From contig CAAFOY010000012.1 of assembly GCA_900764695.1 (NCBI GenBank), forward strand, positions 1 to 37,976: a stretch of 37,976 bases of DNA, written 5' to 3'. The position numbers and the translations under genes are program-made. Shown piece after piece: positions 1 to 9,370 of the stretch (its first letter is position 1; every line of letters starts with the position of its first letter). Under the pieces are notes generated by a model, which worked only from the letters and a program-made list of their open reading frames with translations, searched no databases and was not told the DNA's origin. The DNA comes from Lachnospiraceae bacterium (GTDB lineage: Bacteria > Bacillota_A > Clostridia > Lachnospirales > Lachnospiraceae).

Positions 1-2095
1 TATCCGTATCTATATCAACAAACACTGTGCCTTCAGATATTCCGATTGGTGCACCAAATATGCTTGTGACCTTTGGTTTGTATCCAAAAATTCCCTCACT
101 TATCTGTCTCCATGTTGTAACATTTAATATTCCCTCAAGCATACTGTCTGCCATATCAAGCTGTGCAAAGTATGTTGTGCCTATTCCTGAAAGTGTTTCC
201 CCCATTGCCCTGTCATTGCTTTCTTTTCCTGATTCAAGTTTTTCCTTTAAACTGAGCAGTTCGGTCTTTGCATCGCTTAAATCAGCTTCGCTTATTTTTC
301 CATAATCAAATGAAACCGCATAGCTTCCACCCGCAACAAGAGGATTGTCAACTGATACTATTTCACATCCTGCTTCATATATATCCATCCCAAATATTGT
401 ATATGTTCCGGGACGTACTGCATTCCCCTTTGCAACACATTCTCCGTCTACCATTATGCATGGAATAACCTTAATGAGATATGCAGGTGTGCTATATATA
501 TCGCCATATTTTTCTATTATCTTCTCATCTTCATCTGTTTCAGGGACATATTCAATCCAGACATTTTTTCCATATAATGATGCTGCTTCAAATGTTACTT
601 CTTTATCCGAATCTCCAATTGCGTATGTACCGTAAAACGGTGTTGTAAGTTTAAATGTTATCTTTGCCTTCGCCTTTTCAGGTGCCCTGTCAAATACGGC
701 ATTTTCCTTTATTACTTCATATGGAAGTACGGACGGAAGTAAGCTAAGAGTGTCTTCCTTTATTTTTCTTTTGCTAAGAATTGTGTCAGTTTCAATACTT
801 TCTTCATTTGCGTATTCAGTTATCCTATCCTGAATGCTTTCAAGATTTTCACTAAACCCTGTCGCGTTTTCATTTTTTAATTCTTCACTAAGTTTTTTTA
901 TTTCCTCATTAAAATCACTGTCATAGTTTAACTTTTCCTGCTTTTCGTATTTTTTATATGAGGCATCCATTGGAATCCATTCTTTTGCGCCGGCTACTTT
1001 TCCACTTCCCCTGTAACTGTCATATGGTATGTACGCTTCTACCCATACATGTTCAATTCTTACGGCTGTTATCTTTCCATCAGTCTTTACTACCGTTGTC
1101 GGAATCCCAAGCATAGATAAAATATCAACTGCGCCCTGTTCATTGTCTGCACCCGTAAGATTAATTGCCTCTTTTATTTCAATCTGTACTGTTCCTACTA
1201 CATATCTCGCTTCAAATCCTCTGTATTTCAACATTGCTATTAGAAGCGATGCCGTATCATAATCATTTCCCACCTTACATGTAAATGTACCTGTAGCACC
1301 ATATCTTAAACCGTAATAAGGCTTAAAATCTACTGTATCTTTTACATATTTATATATTTCATACGGAGTATTTAGCGTATCGGCTATCTTTTTAGCCTCA
1401 TCACTTAAAATTAATGCTTCATCCTGTGTGCTCTCTCCATCACACTCTCCGTTTTCTATTTTCTTTAACAAAGATGTCGTGTACAAACTGCTATCCGGTG
1501 TCTGTTTTCCTACACTCTCACTTACATCATAACTTTTAGAGGTCTGATGTGGTTTATCGGGCACTTTTGTTTCTATGTCTTCATTTTCCGTTATCTTTCT
1601 GACTTCATCTGTAAGATTAGCGTATTCATTATCTAGTTCTTTGTTGCTTACATCTTTTTTGTCACAAAGTTTTATCACTCTGTTTATGTCATTTTCTGTA
1701 TCTGCAAAGTCTTTGCTAACTTCTTTTCTGCTTTCTTCTACTCTCTTTAATACTGTTTTAAGATTTTCTTCTTTAGCATATTTTTGTGCCTTGTTCATTT
1801 CATCTGTAACAGATTTTTTAAGTTCCGACACATATTCAAGAATATTTTTAAGACTTTCTGCGGTTTCTTTTTTTGATTTTACTTTATTTACACTTTCAGA
1901 CATATATGTTTTTAACTTCTCAGCATTTTTTGCAGATTGTGTTTTAACTTCTGCTTCACTTAACTGATACGCTTCATTTATGTCTGAACTTTTAGTGGTA
2001 TTCTGCTTTATTCCCGGCACATACATTGACACTGTCACCATTGCCACTATCAGAATAAAACTTAAAACCCTGTTAATTTTTTTCTCTTTATACAT
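1..2095 (-). CDS. Exported transglutaminase-like protein (partial, C-terminus outside window)
   Basis: The minus-strand frame from the ATG at 2093-2095 is open without a stop to the window edge (about 698 codons). The N-terminus is basic then hydrophobic (MYKEKKINRVLSFILIVAMV), a signal peptide or anchor. Residues about 35-190 are Lys/Glu-rich and probably helical. Residues about 230-385 look like a transglutaminase-like core: the block GNDYDTASLLIAMLKYRGFE, then RYVVGTV, then EHVWVEAYIP (His349) and WIPMDAS (Asp377). By alignment with the usual family block (CxDxAxL), the catalytic Cys position is Asp278; the nearest Cys is Cys273. It starts 10 bp after the stop of the VWA gene, with AGGGG upstream, so the two are co-transcribed. 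Role unknown: perhaps a non-catalytic binding or processing module for the upstream surface protein. The fold call is fairly sure, the function is not. Confidence 0.75.
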   Translation of the reverse strand, partial: MYKEKKINRVLSFILIVAMVTVSMYVPGIKQNTTKSSDINEAYQLSEAEVKTQSAKNAEKLKTYMSESVNKVKSKKETAESLKNILEYVSELKKSVTDEMNKAQKYAKEENLKTVLKRVEESRKEVSKDFADTENDINRVIKLCDKKDVSNKELDNEYANLTDEVRKITENEDIETKVPDKPHQTSKSYDVSESVGKQTPDSSLYTTSLLKKIENGECDGESTQDEALILSDEAKKIADTLNTPYEIYKYVKDTVDFKPYYGLRYGATGTFTCKVGNDYDTASLLIAMLKYRGFEARYVVGTVQIEIKEAINLTGADNEQGAVDILSMLGIPTTVVKTDGKITAVRIEHVWVEAYIPYDSYRGSGKVAGAKEWIPMDASYKKYEKQEKLNYDSDFNEEIKKLSEELKNENATGFSENLESIQDRITEYANEESIETDTILSKRKIKEDTLSLLPSVLPYEVIKENAVFDRAPEKAKAKITFKLTTPFYGTYAIGDSDKEVTFEAASLYGKNVWIEYVPETDEDEKIIEKYGDIYSTPAYLIKVIPCIMVDGECVAKGNAVRPGTYTIFGMDIYEAGCEIVSVDNPLVAGGSYAVSFDYGKISEADLSDAKTELLSLKEKLESGKESNDRAMGETLSGIGTTYFAQLDMADSMLEGILNVTTWRQISEGIFGYKPKVTSIFGAPIGISEGTVFVDIDTD

Positions 2096-2105
2096 TTTTT
2101 AACCC

Positions 2106-5100
2106 CTATTGTTCTTCTTTTTCCTTTTTTCCTGCCATAAATATAATGACTATAATTGAAATGAACTGAATAATCATCAATGCTGCAATTGTTTTTCTTG
2201 TTTCAAAATCACCGGTTTTTACGGGTGAGCCTGATTTTATTTCTTTGTTGTTTTGATTATTTTCATCCACGTTGTATGTTTTTATGCCATCACTATTTTT
2301 CTTAATGCTGTCATTCTTACCATACTCTTTTTTATGTTTACCACTTATATTGGCATTCTTCTCATGCTCTTCCTTTGTTATGGCAGAATTCTTTTCTGAC
2401 TTTTCCGACCTGCCTTTAACATTTGAATTTCCATCTTTTTTCACGACTTTTTGTGTTGTAATTTCATTGCCCGGTTTTTCACCGCTATTATCTTTTGTTA
2501 CGGATTCACTAATACTGTTGTCGTGATTTTCCATATTTTTCTTTTTCGCAAATACTGCTTTTACCGTTACATCATTACCCGGCATTGTAAACATTGTAGA
2601 TTTATCATACCTGTCGGAGAATGCTCCATAGTCACACTCCCATCCTGCAAATATATATCCATCGTCTGCTTTTGCCTTAAGGCTTATGGTTTGTCCTTCC
2701 TTATAAGTTTCCATAAACTTTGAAACAACACTTCCACCGTCGCTACACTGAATTTTAAAATTATAAGCATGGTCTGTAAGTTTAAATCCTGCCTCATCCA
2801 TCAGAATTACTTCATCATCTGTCACAAACTGATATATGATTAAGAAATTTCCTTCTCCAAGTAATGAAGTGTCTATATCTATGGTTTCAGTAATTTTATC
2901 TCCCTGTCCGATTTTCGTTTCCTTATTTTCCAATTCAGTTACATTTTTGTTCTTTATGTTTATTGCACTTATTTTTAAAATGCCGTTTTCCTTTTCCTGT
3001 CCTTTATTTTCGATTACATAAGAAATTTTTGCAGTATCTCCTGTTTCCATATCCGTGTTGTCCACACTTACATTTCCCTTAATGGCTTTGCCCTGCTTCT
3101 CACTTTCCTTTGGAAGAATGTTTTTGGCATATGTTGTCTTTTTATCCACTGTTTCTTCTGTACTCTGTTTTGTCTCGGGCTCCGTTTCAACGATTTCAGT
3201 TGTAATTTTTCGTTTTATGGTTAAAGGATCAAGTTTAAGCTCAACCTTTTCATCATTTTCATTTGTGTATGAAAGTGTTATCTCATCCATGAGATTAATT
3301 ATTTCTTCATTGCCTGAAACACTTACCGGCATTTTCATTTCCATGTTATTATCCTGACCTACGCTTATGTAGCCCGTCTTAAATAAGAGTGTATTTGTGC
3401 CATCATCATTTTTTATTATTTCATCAGCGGCATTACTGAACTCAATATCATCAGGATTTATGTCTTTATTTAATTTCATCTTAAGTTCTATGTTTTTACC
3501 CGCAACCATGAATATGTCGTTTGCAAGTTTTGCCACGCATTCTGCTATTTCATCATTTGTCGGTGCAGATAATGCCACACCGTCTGATATGTCGGCAATG
3601 TACTGCATTGTCTTTTTTGCCTCCGCTCTGCTGCTTTCTGATGCATTAGATTCAAGAAAGACTGAATATATTGTTATGTTCTGTTCCGTGATTTGTTTAA
3701 CATTAAGTGTTCCTGAATCTGCTGAACGTTCTCCATCTGAAAACAGATATATTACCTTGTCTCTGTTTTCGGAATTTTTAAAATCATTTATCGAATTATT
3801 TATTGAACCATATATCGGAGTTCCTCCCCATAACCATACACCTCTGTTCAACACTTCATTCAGATATTCTTTATCATTTGAAAATGCTGTAATTGCATTT
3901 CCCTTATTAATATATCTTATCAGCGCTCTGTCTTCCGGTTGCATATAGTTTACAATTATCTTTGCTCCCTCTTCTGCATTTTTCCAATCCTCTGTTCTCA
4001 TGCTTCCGGAATTATCCAATATGATAACTATATCCATCGGTCTTCTTTTTATATTTTCCGAAAGACCAATTCCCTGCATATCAAACTTAACATTTACATA
4101 TTTATCATCGTCAGTTATTTCATCTTTATCAGCCTCGTATTTTATGTCAATCCTGTTTTCATTTTCCTCATCAAAAACTTTTATCAGTGCCCTGTCGGTT
4201 TTAATAACAGTATTTTTATTCTTATACCTTACTGTTACTGTATATAAATCATCCGTGTCTGCCTGTGACATGAATGAAAAATCATTGCATTCAATGTATT
4301 TTGTATTTGCGTCTGCATCAATGTTGCGATTGTCTTTATAAACATTTTCTCTATTCTGATTTTCAACATTTATGTTTATATCAATGTCCGTATCTGTATT
4401 TGTTCCCATTTCTGCCTTTAACTTAAACTTAATTTCTTTTTTCGTATTTACGGAAACAGCCTTTGGTGAATAATTAAGAACTGATTTAAATATTTTAATT
4501 CCTTCACTGATTTCTACCTGTTTTCTTTTTATTGCCAAAACCTGTCCGCTTTCTTTATCCGTAACCATTGTAACAATGTAATATTCACCCGGTTTCATGT
4601 TTTTTGTATTAATTACATATCCGTCGTCAGTTTCTGTTCCTTTTACATAAGCTGTGCTTTCGTTTCCCATACACACAGACACTTTATGTTTTTCATCATT
4701 TATACCAATTATTTCCGGAACAACTTTTATATCTGTGTATGCGTTTATGTTTTCATCTGAATTTATTGCTATACCTGTTATTTGGGGACCCGATATAACT
4801 GATTCATCCCTGACAAATGTAAGATATTCATCTATTGCGTAAACAAACATTGCTGTTAAACATTCATCTTGATTGAGACTTCCATCCTGTTTTATTTCTT
4901 TTCCTGCTTTTTCAATCCTCTGTAATGTTCTATTTGCATCAATCTCTGTCAGCGCAATTGTAATCATTAATAAATTCATTAATGATTCTTCATCATTTCC
5001 GATTATTTCACTTTCCTTTGAAATAAGATACTCATTTGCTCTGTTAAGGGCAAGCTTTTCACTTTCTTTTCCACCATTTTCGCTGATGTATTTTTTTAAT

Positions 5101-5687
5101 ATAAAAGCTGCATATGCAGTTATGTATACTCCACCATCTTTTTTGCCGGTGTATGAAAAACTACCATCTTCTTTCTGGTTTGACAAAACAAATAAAACAG
5201 CCTTTTCCATTGACTTTTTATTCATCAATTCGCTGCTTAGCATTGCTTCAAGTGCAAGAAGTGTATCAAATGTGTCACCTTTGTATTCATCGCTTACACT
5301 GAAACTTCCGTCATTGTTTTGCATTTTAATTATTTCTTTTATTTTATCTTCTGTTGTTATTTCATTAATGGAATTTTTTCTATATAGATCGTCATTGTTA
5401 TTTTCATACGCCGTATCAAGATATTTTACGGCTTTCTCTCTGACATCCCCTGAAAGATTTTGTTTTCCTGTATATTTTAATACTTCTGCTGTATTATATA
5501 TACCTAAACTCTTCCCCCATGAGCCATCCTCATTCTGACTGTCTTCAATCCATTTCACTGCCTCTTTCTTTAGTGCAATTACATTTTCGTTGGAATAAAC
5601 ATCTTTTGTAAAGTACAGTAATGTAGCCTCCAACAACATTACACAAGCAAGCAGACAGGAAATCCCCTTTAGTAACCTGCTTTTCAT
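2106..5687 (-). CDS. Cell-surface protein: toroid-like repeats, VWA domain, InlB-type repeat, sorting signal
   Basis: 1193 aa. The start is the ATG at 5685-5687, because GGGAGGT lies just upstream; an in-frame ATG 15 bp earlier overlaps that ribosome site. Signal peptide about 1-31. Residues 40-300 carry prenyltransferase/squalene-cyclase-like repeats with QNEDGSW (51), QNNDGSF (123) and QKEDGSF (171). Residues about 550-730 are a VWA domain with intact MIDAS: DNSGS (558-562), Thr623, Asp651. A Thr/Glu-rich linker and a CARDB-like segment (about 870-965) follow, then a divergent InlB B-repeat-like unit (about 977-1047, with GYIFAGWECDYG). A polar Lys/Asn-rich stretch leads to SPVKTGD (1154-1160), a hydrophobic segment and KKEKEEQ, which looks like an LPXTG-variant sorting signal. 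It is probably wall-anchored and binds a ligand through the metal site. The ligand is unknown. Confidence 0.85.
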   Translation of the reverse strand: MKSRLLKGISCLLACVMLLEATLLYFTKDVYSNENVIALKKEAVKWIEDSQNEDGSWGKSLGIYNTAEVLKYTGKQNLSGDVREKAVKYLDTAYENNNDDLYRKNSINEITTEDKIKEIIKMQNNDGSFSVSDEYKGDTFDTLLALEAMLSSELMNKKSMEKAVLFVLSNQKEDGSFSYTGKKDGGVYITAYAAFILKKYISENGGKESEKLALNRANEYLISKESEIIGNDEESLMNLLMITIALTEIDANRTLQRIEKAGKEIKQDGSLNQDECLTAMFVYAIDEYLTFVRDESVISGPQITGIAINSDENINAYTDIKVVPEIIGINDEKHKVSVCMGNESTAYVKGTETDDGYVINTKNMKPGEYYIVTMVTDKESGQVLAIKRKQVEISEGIKIFKSVLNYSPKAVSVNTKKEIKFKLKAEMGTNTDTDIDININVENQNRENVYKDNRNIDADANTKYIECNDFSFMSQADTDDLYTVTVRYKNKNTVIKTDRALIKVFDEENENRIDIKYEADKDEITDDDKYVNVKFDMQGIGLSENIKRRPMDIVIILDNSGSMRTEDWKNAEEGAKIIVNYMQPEDRALIRYINKGNAITAFSNDKEYLNEVLNRGVWLWGGTPIYGSINNSINDFKNSENRDKVIYLFSDGERSADSGTLNVKQITEQNITIYSVFLESNASESSRAEAKKTMQYIADISDGVALSAPTNDEIAECVAKLANDIFMVAGKNIELKMKLNKDINPDDIEFSNAADEIIKNDDGTNTLLFKTGYISVGQDNNMEMKMPVSVSGNEEIINLMDEITLSYTNENDEKVELKLDPLTIKRKITTEIVETEPETKQSTEETVDKKTTYAKNILPKESEKQGKAIKGNVSVDNTDMETGDTAKISYVIENKGQEKENGILKISAINIKNKNVTELENKETKIGQGDKITETIDIDTSLLGEGNFLIIYQFVTDDEVILMDEAGFKLTDHAYNFKIQCSDGGSVVSKFMETYKEGQTISLKAKADDGYIFAGWECDYGAFSDRYDKSTMFTMPGNDVTVKAVFAKKKNMENHDNSISESVTKDNSGEKPGNEITTQKVVKKDGNSNVKGRSEKSEKNSAITKEEHEKNANISGKHKKEYGKNDSIKKNSDGIKTYNVDENNQNNKEIKSGSPVKTGDFETRKTIAALMIIQFISIIVIIFMAGKKEKEEQ

Positions 5688-5716
5688 TGTAAAACCTCCC
5701 ATATTTAATTTATCTT

Positions 5717-5730
5717 ACGTTTTGAAACGT
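5717..5730. promoter_or_regulatory. Operator-like palindrome in the leader of the VWA operon
   Basis: ACGTTTTGAAACGT is a perfect inverted repeat (6-bp arms, 2-bp centre) between the predicted transcription start and the ribosome site of the VWA gene. Such a position would suit a repressor site. The regulator is not identified, and AT-rich chance palindromes are possible. Confidence 0.35.
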
Positions 5731-5744
5731 TTTTAACAGCTCTC

Positions 5745-5773
5745 ACTTTATCAGTTTAGTGAGTGAAAGTCAA
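5745..5773 (-). promoter_or_regulatory. Sigma-A-like promoter of the VWA/transglutaminase operon
   Basis: On the minus strand, TTGACT (plus 5768-5773) is followed after exactly 17 bp by TAAAGT (plus 5745-5750), about 58 bp before the start codon at 5687. The -35 is 5/6 and the -10 is 4/6 to consensus. Transcription start was not determined. Confidence 0.55.
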
Positions 5774-5827
5774 TAGTTTCGTCGCATTTTGTTGAGTTTT
5801 TTATAAGTTTTATACTTTATTTTTTCA

Positions 5828-5882
5828 AATAAAAAGCCATTACCAAGAACATTTTGTGCTAATCATCCTTAATAATGGCTTT
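5828..5882 (-). terminator. Rho-independent terminator of the GH81 glucanase gene
   Basis: Arms AAAGCCATTA (5833-5842) and TAATGGCTTT (5873-5882) pair perfectly around a 30-nt loop. On the minus strand the stem is followed by a T-rich run. It begins 6 bp after the stop codon of the minus-strand gene. Confidence 0.65.
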
Positions 5883-5888
5883 ACTTAA

Positions 5889-8800
5889 TTATTTGTTTTT
5901 ATACTTTTTAACAGCAGAATATTTTCCATAAATTTTATTTCCGGCAACTATTTTGTACGCTCTTACCTTAACATAAATAATTTTATTTCTATATTTGCGT
6001 CTAATATATTTATTTTTATTTTTTCTTATTGTCTTTACAACTTTAAATTTGCCTTTCTTTCTAACTTTTACAGAAACCTGATATCCGTTTGCACCACTTA
6101 CTTTTTTCCAACTTAGGCGAATCTTCTTAAGGCTTTTCTTCTTTACTTTAAGTTTTTTAACTTTACCAGGTGCCTGATATTTTTCATCATTACCCAATCC
6201 ACCTATACTAAAACCTTCTTTATTCGCAGTTGTTGTCACATCTGAATGCTTATTTTCTTTTGTAGACTGATTTTCTTTAATTTCGTCTTTTGTTGTAACT
6301 TGTACCTGCTCTGTGGTAGATTCATTCAACTTGTCAGTTGTTGTTTGTTCTTTACTTACTGTCTCTTCCTGTTTTTTAGTTGTTGTCTCTTCTTTTGTTG
6401 TAGTTTCACTCTGTTTTTCTGTAGTTGCTTCAGGCTTTGTTATTTCCTGTGAATCATCTTTATTTGGATTTTCTCCATCTCCGCTCTTTCCACCTGCATA
6501 AACTGAATTTGCCGGTACATCAACATATGTCTTATCTGAGAAATATGTTCTTTGTGTCTTATCTGTGTGATTTTCTACAACGTAAGTCTTAACTCCATTT
6601 TTCTCTAATACAACTGAAAATGGAGTACTTCCTGTTATATCAAAATTCTGGTTTCCATATTCTTTCAAACTTGTAATGTAAGCTAATGTATGTGCTCTTG
6701 ATTCACCATTTTCAACTTTTCCGCTATCACTTAAATCAACTTTTGCAAGTGCTGCATCCGGGTCATAATATGCATAGTATTCAGCAACCACGTCCTGATT
6801 TGTCTTAGGATCAGTAAGCATATCTTTTTTTCCGTAATTTGCACAAATCTGTTCCTTATTATTTACAAAATGAGTCCACTGCTTACTGTTTTCTCCTATG
6901 CTGTCAACTACCGCCTTAACTTTATCTTTGTATTTTCCCATATAAAGTGTTGCCCCTGATATTGGAAGCATTGTAATTGTAGTAACTTCTATTGGATTTT
7001 CTGTCCACCATGCTGTATGATCATATCTTCCGCCAAACAATCTTGTTACTGTCTGGATATTATAATTATTACTATCTTTATATTCTTTAGTAAAAATCTC
7101 ATTATGTACATCATAGTAATAGTCTTCAATTGCTGCTATTTCTGTTGTGTACATGTAGATTCCAAGGTCTCTGATTCTTTCATCGCCAACAGCTTCTCCC
7201 CAAAGAATAAGCGAAGACCACGCGTTAACTGATTCCGATGATGATTCCTGGTTGTTACCACCTGAAAGTCCACCTTTTTTATCTACCATTTCACCATTTT
7301 CATCAAATTCATAGTTTGCAACTCCTGATGCCCATGAATGACCTTCGTATATATCAAAATTTCTTAAAAACGGATATCTTGTCTCGCTGTTTTTGTTATA
7401 GCTGCTACCATCTCTATTTGCATTTGCTATATCGCCTATCATTTCATAAACCATTCCGCCCCACTCTTTTGCCCACTGTGGGTCTTTCATTGCAACTGCC
7501 GCAGCTGCCTTTATCCAGTATCCGTAATGGAAATGATGGTCATTTACCTGCTTATCTGAATCATATGATGTAGGATAGCCAATAAGTGTTCCATACTCTT
7601 TATCATAATAAAAATAATCATCTACATGCTGACCGTCTATATATGCCCGATGTGGGTCAAACCAAAATTCCAGATAATCTTCAACACCTTCAACCATGTC
7701 ATTTGTCATAGTCTTCATGTCGTTATCTTTAAACTGGTCTGCAAGCCATATTGCATCTGATAATGTGTTAAGATTTTTTCCTACCCAGTATGTATCATAT
7801 CCGCCATACTGACCTTCTAAGAAACAAATCCACTTTGGATCATCTTTTGATTTTCTATAAGAGTATAAATACCCTAACTGATCCTTTATTTTTCCTACTG
7901 TATCTTCATCTTTTGTTACAGGAAGTGATGATAAAATTCCATTATACTGCATTGTTGTAGAATAGCTTGTTCCAACAACTGTTTTCATTGTCCCTCTTAT
8001 TGTGTCGTATGTATATCCTGTAAATTTACTGTTTGCATATCTCCACTGATGAGGATATAAAGCAATAATTGTGTCTCCACCGTTTGCTCCTGTTTCCATG
8101 TTCTTTGTAACCACGTTATATTTTGTAACTACCTTTGAAGAATTACTAAGATATTTCCACTCAACCTTTGTATCTGTAATAAAGTTAAATGCATATTTTT
8201 TGTATAATTCAAATGCATTGTCACTTCCGTCAGGTAATATTGCAACTGACATGTAGTTTTTTCCTGCCGGCATTTTTGCAGTGAGTTTTCCACCCGCATT
8301 AACCCATGTTGTACCACTTGGTGCACTGATTAAGTAGTAATGTGTCTTTCCGTCTTTCTTGTTCTTAAGACTTACCCCTAAAATATTTGAAGATGTTGAA
8401 TTTTTATATATCGCAAGATCTGTTCCACCTGCTCCAAGTGAAATGGTAGGTTCTACATTTTTAAAATTGTAATAAGCATATGGTGTTCCTTTTCCGATTG
8501 TCGCCATTATGCTTGATGTTGAAGCATTGTTCTCCATCAATATATCGTATGTCCAGTCTGTAGTTTTATCAACTTTTGCATCCTTTGCACTAAAGTTATT
8601 ACCTCCGATAACAAGTTCCACTGTATTATCTTCTAAAAGACTTTCTACTGTAGGCTCTCCATCTACATATGATGTACCACTAGTAACCGCCGGTGATGCC
8701 ATCTGCATTCCATTACTTGCTGCGCGGTATGCAAGTGGATGTGCGTACAATGATTCTGAATATTTGTCAAATACAACTGAGCTCGCCCAATCATTTGTAG

Positions 8801-9074
8801 GTACTGTTCCAACTGTTTCTTTGTAATTATCTGTTAAATATGTTGTTCTTGTAGGTAAATTGTTTTTTCTATCTGTCCATGTTACTCCCCAGTCGTCTGT
8901 ACCAACACCATAGACTTCTTTCTTATATCCGCCTTTGTCTACCATTACTGAACTGTTTTCAGCACTAAAGTCCATAGTTGCACCTTTAGTCGAATCAGAC
9001 AAATAAGGCATACTTGTTACTGTAATTGTAGCAACGCATATTAATGCCATTACCTTACTTAATTTTTTTCTCAT
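5889..9074 (-). CDS. Secreted GH81 endo-beta-1,3-glucanase with Thr-rich linker and cationic FN3 tail
   Basis: 1061 aa. It starts at the ATG at 9072-9074, with AGGAGA upstream. Signal peptide about 1-32. The GH81 catalytic region spans about 60-815: PTNDWASS and DKYSESLYAHPL near 92-113, the acid-bearing DHHFHYGYW with Asp512, GHSWASG (about 578), and NQESSSES with Glu610 and Glu614 as the expected base region. This family hydrolyses internal beta-1,3 bonds in laminarin, curdlan or yeast wall glucan. Residues about 866-965 are a Thr/Glu/Lys linker. Residues about 970-1056 are one fibronectin type III domain that is extremely Lys/Arg-rich, which may hold the enzyme on anionic wall polymers (inference). 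There is no sortase motif. It is divergent from ptb-buk, and a second GH81 gene lies beyond that operon. Confidence 0.93.
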   Translation of the reverse strand: MRKKLSKVMALICVATITVTSMPYLSDSTKGATMDFSAENSSVMVDKGGYKKEVYGVGTDDWGVTWTDRKNNLPTRTTYLTDNYKETVGTVPTNDWASSVVFDKYSESLYAHPLAYRAASNGMQMASPAVTSGTSYVDGEPTVESLLEDNTVELVIGGNNFSAKDAKVDKTTDWTYDILMENNASTSSIMATIGKGTPYAYYNFKNVEPTISLGAGGTDLAIYKNSTSSNILGVSLKNKKDGKTHYYLISAPSGTTWVNAGGKLTAKMPAGKNYMSVAILPDGSDNAFELYKKYAFNFITDTKVEWKYLSNSSKVVTKYNVVTKNMETGANGGDTIIALYPHQWRYANSKFTGYTYDTIRGTMKTVVGTSYSTTMQYNGILSSLPVTKDEDTVGKIKDQLGYLYSYRKSKDDPKWICFLEGQYGGYDTYWVGKNLNTLSDAIWLADQFKDNDMKTMTNDMVEGVEDYLEFWFDPHRAYIDGQHVDDYFYYDKEYGTLIGYPTSYDSDKQVNDHHFHYGYWIKAAAAVAMKDPQWAKEWGGMVYEMIGDIANANRDGSSYNKNSETRYPFLRNFDIYEGHSWASGVANYEFDENGEMVDKKGGLSGGNNQESSSESVNAWSSLILWGEAVGDERIRDLGIYMYTTEIAAIEDYYYDVHNEIFTKEYKDSNNYNIQTVTRLFGGRYDHTAWWTENPIEVTTITMLPISGATLYMGKYKDKVKAVVDSIGENSKQWTHFVNNKEQICANYGKKDMLTDPKTNQDVVAEYYAYYDPDAALAKVDLSDSGKVENGESRAHTLAYITSLKEYGNQNFDITGSTPFSVVLEKNGVKTYVVENHTDKTQRTYFSDKTYVDVPANSVYAGGKSGDGENPNKDDSQEITKPEATTEKQSETTTKEETTTKKQEETVSKEQTTTDKLNESTTEQVQVTTKDEIKENQSTKENKHSDVTTTANKEGFSIGGLGNDEKYQAPGKVKKLKVKKKSLKKIRLSWKKVSGANGYQVSVKVRKKGKFKVVKTIRKNKNKYIRRKYRNKIIYVKVRAYKIVAGNKIYGKYSAVKKYKNK

Positions 9075-9370
9075 AACACTCTCCTGTCCTTCTACTGTTC
9101 CCTCATATCATAAATAGTTATACAAAATACTACTTTCCCGCTACCTTATTTTGACTTCCATACTATTTATAGTATAAATTTATATCCGGAAACAAGTACA
9201 AATATTTTATCCTAGTATCCTTTTTCTATTTTTACACATAAACATAAGTAAGTTTTCTTTATTTTTCTTTCTATTTCTTGACCTGTCAAATAGACCGTGC
9301 TACTATTTAAAGTGGTTAAACGCAGGATATACTCCTGAAAAAATTTATAAATATTGAAGAGGTAAACAAA
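9075..9370. other. Divergent intergenic region between GH81 glucanase and ptb
   Basis: This 296-bp AT-rich stretch contains no gene. It holds the ptb promoter (9278-9306) and a palindrome ATACTA-TTTA-TAGTAT at 9160-9175. That palindrome falls inside a second plausible plus-strand promoter (TTGACT 9151-9156, 16 bp, TATAAA 9173-9178). On the minus strand a weak TTGTTT/TATAAA pair with an 18-bp spacer could serve the glucanase. Confidence 0.5.
9278..9306 (+). promoter_or_regulatory. Sigma-A promoter of the ptb-buk-pspC operon
   Basis: TTGACC (9278-9283), 17-bp spacer, TACTAT (9301-9306), about 65 bp before the ptb start. The -35 is embedded in the perfect palindrome TTGACCTGTCAA (9278-9289), which could be a repressor site. 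The regulator is not identified. Confidence 0.7.

Noticed and set aside
3397..3948. 183-codon plus-strand open frame inside the VWA gene
   Set aside because: It lies antisense to a clearly conserved VWA coding region, has a low-complexity Ser/Phe-rich translation and no ribosome site.
4873..5538. 221-codon plus-strand open frame
   Set aside because: Antisense shadow of the toroid-like repeats of the VWA protein; no domain or start signal.
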